This document shows positions 19,770 to 31,820 of a DNA stretch of 64,000 bases, one piece after another. Source of the stretch: Oscheius dolichura (lineage: Eukaryota; Nematoda; Chromadorea; Rhabditida; Rhabditidae); NCBI GenBank assembly GCA_932521035.1, contig OW051492.1, positions 9,920,001 through 9,984,000 on the forward strand, in the 5' to 3' direction. Made by a program: the position numbers and the translations under genes. How positions within the stretch are numbered: the stretch's first letter is position 1; every line of letters starts with the position of its first letter. The notes beneath the pieces are model-generated. The model searched no databases. It was not told the DNA's origin and saw only the letters and a list, made by a program, of their open reading frames with translations.

Positions 19770-22145
19770 TATCAATGGCTCTTCCTAGATCTCCTCCTCT
19801 GGCTCTGCATCTGTGTATAGCTCCATTTATTCTTGTAGATCTTCTCCGCTCGGGCGAACATCCAGGGGAAAAAGTCTTTTTCCAGCTCTGGAAACACCAG
19901 ACTTCCTCTAATTTTCTAATATTTTTTACCAGTATGTACAAGGTCGACTTTCTTCTGCAGAGCGTTCAATTGCCTCGTGTCTTGGCCAATACTTCTTGTC
20001 CTGGGTTCCTTCTCTTCGAGGGCCTTGATTCGGAGCATTGAGCGGGCGGTAACCTACAAAAGATGGAAATAGGTCACGAAGGGAATACAGTATACCTCCT
20101 TACAAGTTATAATAGCCAATTTATTAGCTTCTAGAGCGGCTTCTTCTTGTTCTTTCTGCTCTCGGATCTCTTTTTCCTGGAAATCGAGCGATACGACCGG
20201 GAAATCGAGGTTTTGAAGGTTGAACAGCTATTTTTGGATGTTTCACCACCCGTAGGATCTCGGCAACAAGGAAAAGTACAGGGTGGCAGCTTTGAAATAA
20301 AGAAAAATCTTGCTGCCGAAGCTGTACGGGTGCGATATTGGGCCGAAAACGCCAACCATGATTCCGAAAAGCGCCCGGATGGGGAATTCGCTGCTTTTCG
20401 CGATTTCAGAGCTTCCGAGGCCCCAATTATCCTTATTAAAGGTCTCTGGCCCCCCAATTCCCTCCCAAAACTGACCTTTTCCTCCAATTTCCTCTTCGCG
20501 CTGACTTCCAGTTCCCTCTTGAGTTGTTTTTCCCGTTCCAGCTGTCGCCTAATATCTTCTGTCTTCTTGGTGAGACCTATAAATTTTCGGCTACAGGCTA
20601 TAAATTAACCGGCATCATTTCCGATTCCCATGTTTTTCTCCAATGTTTTCGTTTCCTTATTTACTCTAGTCTACTCTCGTCACCGGCTCTAGGCTAATAC
20701 ATTCAGGGGGTCAGCTGTTTCCGGTATGGGTGGCGTTGCTCTGGACAACGAGGGAACGGTTAATTCTCTAGTTAACGGGAGAGTGAAAGACTCCAGCCCT
20801 GGTTAATGGGTCCTGGAGCGAATTTCCACGATTTACCAAAGAATAAACCGTCCTAATCGCTTTAGTACCTTCGGGGAAGGATTCGGTTCCCGATAGTACG
20901 ATCCCCGGCACCCGTAAAGTCTCGGCAGGAGGATCATCTTTATTCAAAACTGTTACAAAGCTGTGACACCTTCATAGGTTCGTTTTGCCGAGACTTTACG
21001 GGTGCAGGGGATCGGACTATCAAGGGCCAAGCTAGCGGAACCCCCCTAATCGTTTTTGAGCCTTTGAAAAAAGAAAATCCGGTCCAAATTGGCTAAAAAC
21101 GAACCTTTGACCGTTTCCTCCACATAGAGATTATGAAGAGCCAGTTCAATTGCTGAATTAGCCAGATCCCGGACCAAGTCGGCGGTTTCGAGATCAAATG
21201 GCTGGAAATTACTGTATTTCCTTTCTTTTTCTTCATTTTCTCACATCATCTGTCTGAACTGCCGTCTCAATTATTGGATATTCTGGTCGTTCAGAACAGG
21301 GAGGAGTAGGAGCCGCGGAGATGAGAGCCGGCGCCTTGGTACGGACTCGCCCCAAGGCTGGGACAACTCGGGATGGAAAGGTCTCTGAATTAATTAGGTT
21401 ACTGTATAATTTGACCAATTTAAAGGTCTAGAAAGGCTGTATACCGTGAAAAACTAACTTTTCCCGCGCTCCTCAATATTTGAAACATTTCGCAGCGGTA
21501 CAAATTTCAACTTCCTGAATCCTTTGTCAATTGAACCGGCTGACAGTTGTGGCAGTTGTATGGGATCGGCTGTGGTCTTCTTCAACGCTGACGTCCTCCT
21601 TATATGGCTGGCTTTTGGTAGAGAAAAGCCGCCATTTGTGTGGGCATGACCGTTTGAAGTTCCAGGAAAATGAGGTAAGGCCCCGGTTAGACGACTTCGG
21701 AGAACGTTTACCCTGAAAAATTGATGAAATAAGCCACAGTTAGACAGTTTCTGGACCAAGAAGAAGGAGCGCCCGCACCCGTAAAATCTCGGCAGCTCGG
21801 GGAATAGGAAAGGCCCGCACCGAGATTTCAGAGGGATGAGCTGCCGAGATTTTACGGGCGCACGGAAATGTTGACTGGGAAGCGTACCTGTAATGTTCTT
21901 CGCGGCTTTCTTCGACTCCGTGGCTCTTGTTTTGCTCCAAAAATTTCCTTCGATTAGCAAAAACGGAGCCTTTACACAGCCTCGGATCGACTGCTATATT
22001 ACATGGTAGTCTCATCGGCACGGGCAGTAGACGAAGAGCTCCATCCGGAGGCGGCGCCACAACGCTGGGCAATCGCCATCCAAGCACAAAATCTTCCGCT
22101 CCTGGAAATATCCGCCCTCCAAATTGGTCACAGATATGTAAATTC
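19770..22145 (-). CDS. Coiled-coil protein, multi-exon (partial model)
   Basis: Several minus-strand coding blocks follow each other: about 22120-21891 (VLGWRLPSVVAPPPDGALRL; KGSVFANRRKFLEQNKSHGV; ending at a GTACGC donor), 21640-21465 (HTNGGFSLPKASHIRRTSAL; RKLKFVPLRNVSNIEERGK), 21380-21240 (PSRVVPALGRVRTKAPALIS), 21200-21105 (DLETADLVRDLANSAIELAL), 20580-20475 (KTEDIRRQLEREKQLKRELE), 20190-20105 (EKEIREQKEQEEAALEANKL) and 20055-19935 (RSMLRIKALEEKEPRTRSIG). The Glu/Lys/Arg-rich later blocks have heptad-like spacing, predicting a coiled coil. No family is recognised. The start and stop exons are not certain, and two hairpin repeats sit in introns. A cytoskeletal or scaffolding role is only a guess. 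Confidence 0.5.
20892..21021. repeat. Hairpin repeat with CACCCGTAAAGTCTCGGCAG ends
   Basis: The left arm has CACCCGTAAAGTCTCGGCAG, the right arm its reverse complement with one change. Outer flanks (GATCCCC and GGGGATC) are also inverted. The interior of about 75 bp includes CTTTATTCAAAACTGTTACA. It is intronic in the coiled-coil gene. Close relatives are at 24397, 34933 and 58301. Confidence 0.75.
21770..21865. repeat. Hairpin repeat, AAAATCTCGG subtype
   Basis: CACCCGTAAAATCTCGGCAG and its near-exact reverse complement enclose a short GC-rich interior. Same ends as the 20892 family but a different, shorter interior; the copy at 44842 is the same subtype. Confidence 0.7.
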
Positions 22146-22160
22146 GGGCCCGGGAAAATC

Positions 22161-23103
22161 AAAAAAGTCGTTTTCCCGTATTTTTGGCCAGGGAACAGTG
22201 TTTATTGCCCGCTTTTCGTCCCAAGAGAGGACACCTGCACTTGCACAGAGAAATTACGTCAAACATTTGTTGACGTAACATGGTCTCTTTTGAACAGCAG
22301 AAGCATTTTCACATAAGAAAAGACGATTTTATGAGAGTGCATCGTGTTCCGGGGGTAAACAGACGCATGCGATTTATAAGGGGAGGAAAAATCACGCTCT
22401 TTTGGCCGCGTTTTGAACTGTTCCTCCCGGGAAAAGCCACAATACGGCAGCGAGACCGCCACAGCGCTCAAAAAGTCGTTTTTTCTCGTTTTAAACGTTT
22501 ACCAGGGTTACTGTAACTGTATTTTACCTTTCCCAGCTGAAATTTGGACAGAAAATAACTAAAAAAATCATAAAAGTCAAAATTTAGGCGCATACTGTTC
22601 AAAAAATTCAATTTCCCCCGTCCTTGCGGCTTTTCAGCTTATTTTTGGAAGAAAGACACTGTATTTCTTGTAGTACATTTTACGGAGAATTGAGCCAAAA
22701 GGAAGCTAAAATCAAAAAATCAGGCGGGAAAATTCAAAAATCCAATTTTCGCGTTCAAAAAACCAAAAGAGCGCAATTTGATCACTTGGGTGAAATTCAT
22801 CTTTTAATCTCAATTTTTCTTAATTTTTTTTAGCGTTTTCGACATTTTTGATTACTGTATTCCTGATCACCAGAAAATGGCGCATTTTTTAAGCCTAAAT
22901 TTGAAATATTTCGCCACTGTTTTTGACTAAAAATGGCTGAAATTCCTCCGCTTCCGCCTATTTCCGGGTCCCGTTACTGTTTTCCCCCGCTTTCAACTTT
23001 GACCCATCATCAACAAGATTGTGAGAATTGATTTTCTCTCTCACACGACACACAATCTATCGTGGTTACGTCACGACGACAGATAGTCAGTTAACTACCT
23101 GTG
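22161..23103. other. Intergenic, inverted-repeat-like but no gene recognised
   Basis: Contains similar stretches around AAAAAGTCGTTTT at 22165 and 22470, and CACAGCG-type motifs. No coding-like frame with splice context. Confidence 0.3.
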
Positions 23104-26100
23104 ATGAGAGGAGTGCGAGAAACCGGTGGTGGAGGCGGCGGTGGCCGACGAAGACCGAGAATAGGCATGCTGTGCTGTCGCTGGTCGCCGGCCGTTCTTC
23201 TTCTCCTTATTCTTCAGGTTTGCTGGACTTTTTATCGCTTTAAAATCTGTAATTTCCTCTTTATTTTCATATTAAAAGCGCGCCACCGTTAGACAGGTAA
23301 AGAGCCACAGCGCGCTAGAACCGTTGTTTCCCCCCAATTTTGCGCTACTTTTCCTGCTTTTTCTTCAATTTCTCACGTAATTCGTATCCTCCCGTAATAA
23401 AAAAGAAGATGACCACGTGCACTAGCCTAATTTTCGACGTATTCATCTCGCTATTCTCTTCCCGTACCCAGAAATGACGCCAACAGGTGCAGCCAGGGTT
23501 CTATTTAAATCAGTTGCAACAGAAATTTATAGAATTCTTTATTCTCTAATGAAGAGAGATTGAAAAGGCGTCAAAAATGGGGGGGGGGGGGGGGGGGGGG
23601 GGGTTGAACTTTGGTGATCGTTTTAATGACCGCGGGAGAGAGCCACAGTTAGACAGCGAGCCGCCACAATTAGACAGCGGGGGCTACTTTTCGCCATTTT
23701 GAAGCATTTTAAAACATTTTTAGGTGCGTTTCAAGTCAAATTAATAATGTACGAGGAAGAGGAAATATTTAAGCAGGAAAATATTAATCAAAAATGTGCG
23801 TCGTCCTCAGCCGCGGCGGATGCTGGCCACAGCTGAAAATGGAAGAGGAAATGTGCATCCCACACGGGAGCCCCTTTCCTCTGGGATAAACACGGCCTTT
23901 TATCACCCAGCTTTCCCCTATACATGGCTATAAAAATAAGGGGGAAACGTGAGAATAATAAAAAATGTATCCCCCCGGAGAACGAGAAAGGGCCACCCCC
24001 TTTACCGGAGGTAACCTTTCCCGCCCTTGTCAGTCCTAATCCCACTATAGTCTCCGTTTCTTTCTGGCGGCGGGAAATTTTTTAATCAAAATCAGAATGT
24101 GTTCTCCGGCGCCAGCAGCTGGGAGAAGTGATTAATCTGAGAAAAAAAATGCTTAATTTGGTTCCAAAATGGTGAAATAGTCGAGAAAAGAAGGGAAGAG
24201 AGTCAAAAGGGCGCCATTCTTGCCTCCGTCGCCCTGTGGAGCCTTTTGAGGGGGTAAACTGTCATCGCTAGGTTAGATGAGGCTATTTTCTGGATCAGGA
24301 CAATGTTTTGTACCCCTTTCCCACCGAAAATTTGAAAAGAAAGAGCTGAGGGCGAAGCAGGAAGTAAGAGAAGAAGATTCCCTGGGCCTTGGCCTCCGAT
24401 AGCCCGATCCCCCGCACCCGTAAAGTCTCAGCAGGAGGATCATCTTTATTTAAAACTGTTACAAAATTGCGACGTCTTTGTCCTCCTGAGACTTTACGGG
24501 TGCAGGGGATCGGACTGTCGAGGACCGATCCGCGGTAATTTGACGCGGTTAAAACGGATTTCCCGGGAAAAGAAGAGGATCTCCTGGTTCAGGGCAGTGT
24601 TTTATACTACCCCTTCCTCATATTCTAGCCAAAATTAGAAAATAGAGGGCTGAAGGTGGAGCAGGTAGCAAAAGAAGGAGATTCCCTGGGGCTCTAGAGG
24701 TCCAGCGGCTCCTGGAACGAAATTTAGAAAGTGTAGAAGGTTCAGGAGGTTTGAAAGGACCTAAAGCTCGTGAATATTGTTTATAATCCCCATTTCTTTG
24801 TGAAAAAGCAGCCAAAACTTCTAAAATTTGGGATATTTGGAGGAAAATGGCAGTAGTCAGAAAGGAATGCGGTGCTTATGAGAGGATTCCGTCTCGCCCA
24901 AAGGGGATTTTCTTGGATAAAGAAGGCCTAGAACCCTTTACATAAATTGGCAAAGCCTTTGAGCTCCACTTTAAAGCAGAACTGACGAATTCTTTAAGAA
25001 AAAACAGCGACAATCTAGTAAAAATTGGCCTAATCGCAGGAAACCTCTTACTTGACCCATAATCCCCTCTCCTGGATGAAATCATCACAGTTTTTTGGTG
25101 CAAAATTAGCAAGATGAGGTCAGTTTTTCAGCTAGGACAGCCCTCAACAACCTACTGGATCTATGACGGTGTGGAGGAGAAATCTCTCGAGGAAGCCAGG
25201 AAGATCGGCGAACAAGGTACAGCGGGGGGAAGGGAAGTCCGGAGCAGGGGCCTCTGGGGCGGGGTCTCTTGCCCCCCGTCTCCCCCTCTTCCCCTGATTG
25301 ATATCATGATAATCTCTCTTTCCCCGTCCCAGAGCCGACCCCGACTGGCATATTATATTCTATCCCTCCCTATAGCTCATAAACTAGAGAGAGAGAGAGA
25401 CGGCCGGGGAGAGAGAGCCTGGGAGATATTAATTCCTAACCAGCTGCCTGCCAATTATTGCCCTTTTTGTTCAAATACATCAATGAAAAAGTGATTTTCA
25501 GCTCGTATCGAATATCTGAACCGGATCAACGGCGTCTCCGATCTGGCTTTGAGGTAAGAAGACCGTATTTTTACAGTAACCCGTCCATTTCCCCTTCTAT
25601 AATCCATTTCCAACGGATATTCCTGGGAAAACCCTCTCCGCTACAGGACCTGGAAGCGTTCAGACTTGGTCCCATAGCAGAGACGCGCCCCGCCAAATTT
25701 GAATCCGTGGAATATCCGCTGGAAATGGACTAAAACATCCTGGAGCTCCATTACCTCTTTTTTAAATGGAGTCCTGAACCCTATAGTCATAAAACCTCCA
25801 TTTTGGTATCTAGAAACTTTTTCTACTCCATTTTACCATAAGACCGTTGTCTAATGCCCGTTTAGAGTTAGAAACTCTACAAATCCCTTCCTAAGGCTGT
25901 ACTTTTCACCCAAGCATCCAATCCTTTTCTGGATGCTCCTTCTTTGATTAAAATCCTCATACGTATTTTCGAGTTGGTTCAGGATCACTTTGGGCTGTTG
26001 AATGGCTTCCAGAGCCATTTTTTATCCATATCGCCCCAAAAGATCCACTGCAGTAGTTAGAGAATAGCTCCAGGACCATTTGAAACCCTGTCTGACCTCT

Positions 26101-27939
26101 GAGAGCCATAGTAACCTATCAAAGCCGTTGTCAAATACCAGTAGAGAGTCAGAACGACTTCTGGGAGTCTCCCAAGTAGTCATTTTGATTTTGCGACCAG
26201 CGGGAAAGTCCATAGTCCGAATTCCTCCCCCCTTTCCCAAGGACAAGCTCATAATCTGGTTGGGAAGTTCAATTTCCCCCTTGCCAAACTGTTCTCTGCT
26301 CTGCTAGACAGTCCTTTCCTGTCCAGATTGATCTGGCTGCTTCCTTCCCCCAGTTTTCCCCCGGCCGCTGATCACCTGTTCATTTCTTCTTCTTCGTATC
26401 CTAAAAGGAAGGTCTCTCCCCGTGTGATAAACGTGTTTTAATTTACTTTTGATTGATGTTTGTCGCCCTTTTTGACGGAAATAACATCATTACGGATATT
26501 TTTAGCCGGCAGTTTATAGAAGAAGAAAAGCGGAAAATTATAGATAGGAGAAAGGCCAAAAATGGAGGAAATCGGGGAATCTTGAGGGGGGATTTGGCGC
26601 ACGCACCCGTAAAATCGCGGCAGCTCGGGGTAAAGTCACGCGCGCGCCTACCGTAATCTGGAAAATGCACCGTTTTTGAAGAAATTTGACTTCCTGGACA
26701 GTTTTTTTCTCATTTTTAACGTCTGACATGTCTAAATTTCCAGAAATGAATACTATATGGACGGTTTGGAGCTGTGTAACGCTATTGACAGGCCCTGGAC
26801 CAATTCCATAGTTCAAACTGCTCTTCGGTGAGTCTGTTTATATCTACAGTTACCCAGAAATTTAGAAGAGGTCGACCCCAAGATGCTAAACTGTTAGAAA
26901 ATGCTGGAATGAAGGAATTCACAGCCCATTTTATGACATTTCCTCCGAAGCTGATGGTGAACGTCACTATAACGGTAAAAATAGGCTTTGTCCTGGAAAA
27001 ATGGGAACTTTTGAGGCCTGTAGCAAGCATGAGAAGCAGCTGCAGTGTGGAGCGGTATATGAAGGAAGAGAAGTGACCAGGGACAGGATAACAGAGCTCA
27101 AAACTATTGGGAATCACAAGTTAGTCCTTTAAATTCTTCCCTGGTCTCATAAAGGGAACTAGGGCTTATTCGGAGCAGTGGAGCGGTCTCTTTCGCTTTG
27201 AGACCTTCAGGAATAATTTTAACCCGTTGTGAGACTCTGTGAAGCCGTTATAAAAACAGAAAATGGAAAAAAAATTGCAGAATGATGTTCGATAAAGAAT
27301 GCCGTGATCCGGCCTGGGTTGGACGAGTATACCCCTGCATTGGAAGGAATGTTGCTGAATGGATGGGAGAATGTAAAGAGGTAAATAGGAAATCTTTAAC
27401 TTCCAATTTCAGAAAATTAGAGCTTTTTTGATCTGAACTCCGGGAAAATTAGACATTTTACAGCTTTGGCTGTCTAACTGTGATTTCAAAAAGTCCTAAA
27501 ACCGCCGTTTCTCTCAATTTTCTCCATTTTTAATCCTTTTTTTCAGAAAGTGAATAATTATGCGGTTCTCCGGGATTCTGTAAATTCCCGGATTGAGCAA
27601 CTCTACGATAATTCGGTGGCAACCATTAAAAATATGAAGGACAGCCGCGCCGACGCGGAAGAAGTCTTCAAACGGACGATGACATCCATTGTCAAGCTGG
27701 AGGGCACCAAATGCGCCGTTTTCAAACAGGTACCTCCATTTTTTTGGTTTAATAACCTCGTTTTTAGAGTCGACTATGTGTAATGAGGAGATTATTTGCC
27801 CAGTGTGGAGTAGAAGCGGCCAGGGCCTTCAATACCAGCGTCACTCTGGGTTATCTGCAGACAGAGAGGCGGGAACGCCTCTCCCTCGACTTCAAGGTCT
27901 TTCAATATCCATCTCATCCAAATTGTGGAGGATTGTGAT
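23104..27939 (+). CDS. Probable secreted/membrane cysteine-containing protein, multi-exon
   Basis: The proposed first exon (23104-23217) encodes MRGVRETGGGGGGG, a basic stretch and a hydrophobic signal or anchor (SPAVLLLLILQ). It is linked in phase 0 to an exon at about 25132 (LGQPSTTYWIYDGVEEKSLE), then ARIEYLNRINGVSDLALR (25502-25552), EYYMDGLELCNAIDRPWTNS (26744-26828), a possible exon CSKHEKQLQCGAVYEGREVT (about 27023-27120), MFDKECRDPAWVGRVYPCIG (27285-27380), VNNYAVLRDSVNSRIEQLYD (27547-27729) and a last exon LCVMRRLFAQCGVEAARAFN ending at the 27939 stop. The C-terminal half has spaced cysteines like nematode secreted Cys-rich domains (CPG4 or T20D4.11 type), but I cannot assign it. Link to the first exon across 1.9 kb is inferred from phase only. 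Confidence 0.5.
23579..23603 (+). repeat. 25-base G homopolymer
   Basis: A run of 25 guanines in an intron-like region. Such tracts can form G-quadruplexes and in C. elegans are unstable without the DOG-1/FANCJ helicase. Assembled length may be inaccurate. Confidence 0.9.
24397..24521. repeat. Hairpin repeat with CACCCGTAAAGTCTC ends
   Basis: Same family as 20892-21021: outer GATAGCCCGATCCCC, then CACCCGTAAAGTCTCAGCAG, a similar interior (CTTTATTTAAAACTGTTACA) and the reverse complement on the right. It lies within the first long intron of the 23104 gene model. Confidence 0.75.
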
Positions 27940-28609
27940 CGGCTTATTTGTACATTTTTGTTGATTATTTTGTCATTCAAAGAAATAAAAAATTTTGGAG
28001 AAAAATTATTCTTGATATATTGGCGTCCATCCCTTATGGATGGCCCCTCTCCGCGTTTCCTCGAAATTTTGACTTCCCAACGTTTTTTAAAGGAGTATAC
28101 GGTAATTATAAGCTGGTTAAGTAAACTTAGAGCAAAGCTGTCTAATTGTGGCTGTCTAAATTCGGAATAGGGTGCGCCACAGCGCCATGGCGGTCTAGAA
28201 ACCCTATGGCTCCAGACACCCGATTTTTAACACGATTTTCAATTTTTAAAGATATTTTAGACCTATCTATTAAAATCTTCAGTCTTTCTACAGCAGATTA
28301 CTGTACAAATCAGAATTTATTTCATGGGTCCCGCTGCGAAATCGCTATTTCAACTTTGCCGGGCCTCCTGGATTCAAACCTCCCGCCTTTCTCTTCAAAT
28401 TATTGTTGAAATACGAAATTTGAGCCTAATTTGTTTACCTTTTTCGCTAAAATTGCGTGTGGAAGGTTGCCGGGTGTTCCATTCCTAATTGCCGCCCTCC
28501 CCGGTGGTTATTTATAGCCAGCTGCCTTCTTGTTTTGTTGCCCGTTCGTTGCCCAGGTGACTCCTAAGCTCCCGTCTCCCATCTCTCTCTCCCATTGCCC
28601 ATATATCGG
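27940..28609. other. Intergenic, nothing recognised
   Basis: Contains GCTGTCTAATTGTGGCTG near 28137, a motif scattered in this window. No gene seen. Confidence 0.3.
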
Positions 28610-31600
28610 ATGGAGATCTGTGTTTGGCCTAGAGGAGACTATATTCTCGAACATTTATTACCCCAAATTCTTCCTCTTCCGGATAATGAAGTCATTTTCG
28701 ACCTGCTCCAGGAATTAGCCCCCGGGAGGCCGGATGAGATTATTGAGTGGGTTTTTAGCCTTTTCCGCCCTTTAAATTTACTTTATTTTGTTTTTTTTAT
28801 ATCTAATTGATATTGTGTAGCCTCTGGTTAATCTAAATTACGGTAAACGGTTTCCTAAACTTTCCCTCCAAGACCCCATAACGCGCTCCATTCTAACAAC
28901 CCGCCTGACGGCGTTTTCCTTGATTTTTCTCAATTATTTCCAGTTTTTTTCTATTTTTCTTCCTTTACAGTAATCTCCACGTTGTGAATATTATAAAAAA
29001 ATAAGAAAAAATCTTTAAAAAATGATAATAAAAGTGATTTCGAGAGGGTTTAGAATGGAGCACGGTTACGGCGCCTTTTTGACTCTAAAAGACTAATTTT
29101 ATTAATTTTCCTCCATTTTCAGCAAGACTACATGGTCTCTTGCTTGTCAATATGTGGATATACCTCCGAAAACAGCTATAGCTGTCTATGAAAACGTCTT
29201 CCGGCGCTCTTCCGAGCCAAGAGTCTCAACACTCTGTCTGGATCTGCTCCTTCTCTCTTTCCGCCCTCAAAAATCACAAGAATACAGTCGAGATGATCTA
29301 GTCGCTGAATTTTTCCATAATAATATGAGTAAGCCACTCATTTTTGCATTTATACAACCAAAAATTCAGCCATGATCCTTCGAATTCTCTTCTTGGACTC
29401 GCCCAAGGCGCCCGACGACCTGATCTCCGGTTTGGATTATGTTTTCGAGGGAATGATCGAAAGCCGACCGGAACGAATCTCCCGTATAATCCGGATGATG
29501 TGGTACGACGTCATCGAGGACAGGCTAAAAATATTGGCAAAAAGGATGTCATCATGCCTAATTCCTGATCCATTTAGGATTTGCCAGCAACATGAGGTAA
29601 GGCGGGAGTCAAATTACTGTCGTGCCGGGAGCCCAACCTGGATGTTGAGCTTCCAGTCGGGACCCTTCCCCCTAAACCTATCTAGTTGCCTCCCCTTCAA
29701 GGGGGAAGCGATTCCAAAATTTCTTCTCTACCTCTATTTTCATAGGGTCGGAAGGTATTAGTACCTCAAACTTGGGTAATTAAACCGACGAGGAGGCTGG
29801 CTGGCTGGTGATAGGCGAGGAGGGCTGCCGAGATTGTACGGGTGCTGGGAGTGGAAAAGACAAGCGACTACTGCCGGTTAGCGGGCCCTGGGTAAGCAAG
29901 GATCCATATTTTGTCTCCGGCCCAGTTCCTCATTGGAAAGAAAGGAAACTAAAAATCAAATCAACTTTTTTAATACTTGTATTGATAGTTTATATTAATG
30001 GTACCTTTCTGCTACCGGCCGGGGGTCAGATAAGAACAATCCTGTCTTCCTCTTCTTCCAAGCAGCCGTCTTTCGATGAAATGGTTACTTTTTGTATCGT
30101 TACATGGCCGTCCCTTCCGGCTACGTACTATCTAACTGTGACTCACTACTATAATTAATGTTAAACAAAAAGCTAACATGATTAACTGACATCGTATACA
30201 TTTCCTCGCTTCCACGAGTATAATTTTTTTCCTCCATCAGGAGGAATGTTAGCCGGTATGCTGGACCTCGTGCCATTGCTTCGAATTCAGAATAAGACTT
30301 ATACAGGACAGACCATAGATGATAGTGAATGACGATCTGGATGTATGCCAGATCTGAAAATTGCCATCTAATTGGGTGGACTTTTGGAAAAGAGGGAGAA
30401 AGAGAGGAGAGTATAGAGCTGCCTGGCATACGACCGAGCAATTGATAGAACAGCCCTCTCCCCCCGTGCAACAACTGGTTTTGCCTCCGGCATTGTAAAA
30501 AGCGCCCGCGGCTCCTTAGTAAAGTAGAAGAACTGCCAAATCATCAGATCGCCGATTTTTTGAGCTGTAGAGAGGAAAAGAGCAAACGATCCAGGAGATG
30601 AGATTAATTCGTGGAAAGCCCACTACCTTCCGCATCCAGTTCCAACATTTGGTAGCCAAGTTTCTGGGAAATGGCCGTCCCAGATGAGGAACTGGAAGAT
30701 AAGAGGGGGTGTGGGAATTTCCTGGAAATTTTCGGCGCTGCAAGACCCTGGAACCTTCCAAAATGAGCTCCAAGCTCGGAAAACTGGTCGTATCTCCTTG
30801 AAATTCAACCCGGACAATCTCGGCAGCCCTCCTCCCCTATCCCCGGTCCGCCAGCCTCCTCATCGGTTTAATTACCCAAGTTTGAGGTACTAATACCTTC
30901 CGACCCTATGAAAATAGAGGTAGAAAAGAAATTTTGGAATCGCTTCCCTTTTAGAGGGGAGGCAACTGGGTTTAGACGGGAGATCTCCCAACTTTCAGCC
31001 GTCCACATCTCTTGTCGCTCTTCGAAAGAAGACTTCCCTTGCTCCTAGAGGCCGTCGGGTCGTTTCTATTATCGGCTGGAAGCGGCTTCAATTGTTAACC
31101 AAGGAAGTTTATCGGGATGCCCATCTCCGACTCTACAATCCAGCCGAGACCCCCTCTCCTTTCTATTGCCCCGGATTGTAAGCTACTCCTTCTCATATTT
31201 CTGGAATCCCAGTTCAGTTCACTATCTGTTATGGTGGAAAATGTCGCTGACTGTCCTTGTATCCTGTTAGGACCTTGCCGAGGAACCGTCCACCTAAGAA
31301 ATCTTCGAAATTGCTCGATTACTGTAGCCTGTGGGCGCCTCCTGGTGGAAGAAGTCGAAAACTGTGTCATTTTCGTTGCGGCGCGGCTTTCTCCAGTAAT
31401 TTTGAGCTCAGAAAATGTACAATTCGCTCCATTTAATTGCTGCTATACGGTAATTTGGGTCCTGAGCGGAAAAATACAGTAAATTTGAGGGTTTTTGGGA
31501 GGAACTGAAACTAGCAAGGGGAGAACTGCCCGGCCATTACTTGCCAGAGAAAGAGGACGACAGATGGCGCCCTTTGCCTCCCTGGAGGTTTTATATCCAA

Positions 31601-31820
31601 CCAGTACCGATAGTTTGTGAGGATTTGGACTCCCAGGTAAGATTAGATTAAAATTCTGGAGAATACTGTATTTTTCAAGGAGTTCTTGAGTTTTCTGCCC
31701 GAGAAATACCGCAGAACAGTGGAAAAACAACCGACGACACCGAAAATCGAAGACGAAAATGAGAGCCCGCTAAGAAAAAGTGATATAATTTATTTGAAAA
31801 GTAAAATAGAGGAGAAATAA
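28610..31820 (+). CDS. TBCCD1: TBCC domain-containing protein 1 (TBCCD1) homologue
   Basis: Seven exons (28610-28746, 29123-29328, 29370-29596, 30999-31177, 31218-31449, 31490-31636, 31680-31820) sum to a 422-residue frame. Exons 4-5 encode a cofactor C-like beta-helix: APRGRRVVSIIGWKRLQLLT, then VADCPCILLGPCRGTVHLRN, CSITVACGRLLVEEVENCVI and SSENVQFAPFNCC. These align with the TBCCD1 C-terminal domain as I know it, including the final FAPF motif. The N-terminal exons (TTWSLACQYVDIPPKTAIAV; ISGLDYVFEGMIESRPERIS) fit the family's helical N-terminus. TBCCD1 is a centrosome/Golgi-positioning protein related to tubulin cofactor C and RP2. Intron 3 (29597-30998) is unusually long and holds two SL1 RNA genes on opposite strands. 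Confidence 0.8.
28877..29074. repeat. Hairpin MITE C
   Basis: The left end ATAACGCGCTCCATTCTAAC and right end TTTAGAATGGAGCACGGTTA are inverted, with the T-rich then A-rich interior of MITEs A and B. It lies in intron 1 of the TBCCD1 gene. Confidence 0.7.
29685..29786 (-). ncRNA. SL1 spliced-leader RNA, copy 1
   Basis: On the minus strand the RNA starts with the 22-nt SL1 leader (GGTTTAATTACCCAAGTT then TGAG), followed by the splice donor GTACTAATACC, a stem region, the Sm-type site AATTTTGGAAT and a 3' hairpin (GCTTCCCCCTTGAAGGGG). Length is about 102 nt, close to C. elegans SL1 RNA. It donates the leader to mRNA 5' ends in trans-splicing. The gene sits in intron 3 of TBCCD1, antisense to it. 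The promoter motif at -39 to -59 is the best preserved of the five copies. Confidence 0.93.
29825..29845 (-). promoter_or_regulatory. PSE-like element of SL1 copy 1
   Basis: CACCCGTACAATCTCGGCAG lies 39-59 bp before the leader. The same offset holds at 30806-30826, 32221-32241, 36945 and 37447 for the other copies. Position and sharing suggest the SNAPc-type proximal sequence element of nematode snRNA genes (inference). Confidence 0.65.
30806..30826 (+). promoter_or_regulatory. PSE-like element of SL1 copy 2
   Basis: AACCCGGACAATCTCGGCAG ends exactly 39 bp before the SL1 start at 30865. Confidence 0.65.
30865..30966 (+). ncRNA. SL1 spliced-leader RNA, copy 2
   Basis: The full 22-nt leader at 30865-30886 is followed by GTACTAATACC, the Sm-type site AATTTTGGAAT and a 3' hairpin with an altered loop (CTTCCCTTTTAGAGGGGAGG). 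It is in the sense orientation of TBCCD1, in the same intron as copy 1 and opposite to it. It is the only one of the five on the plus strand. Confidence 0.93.
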
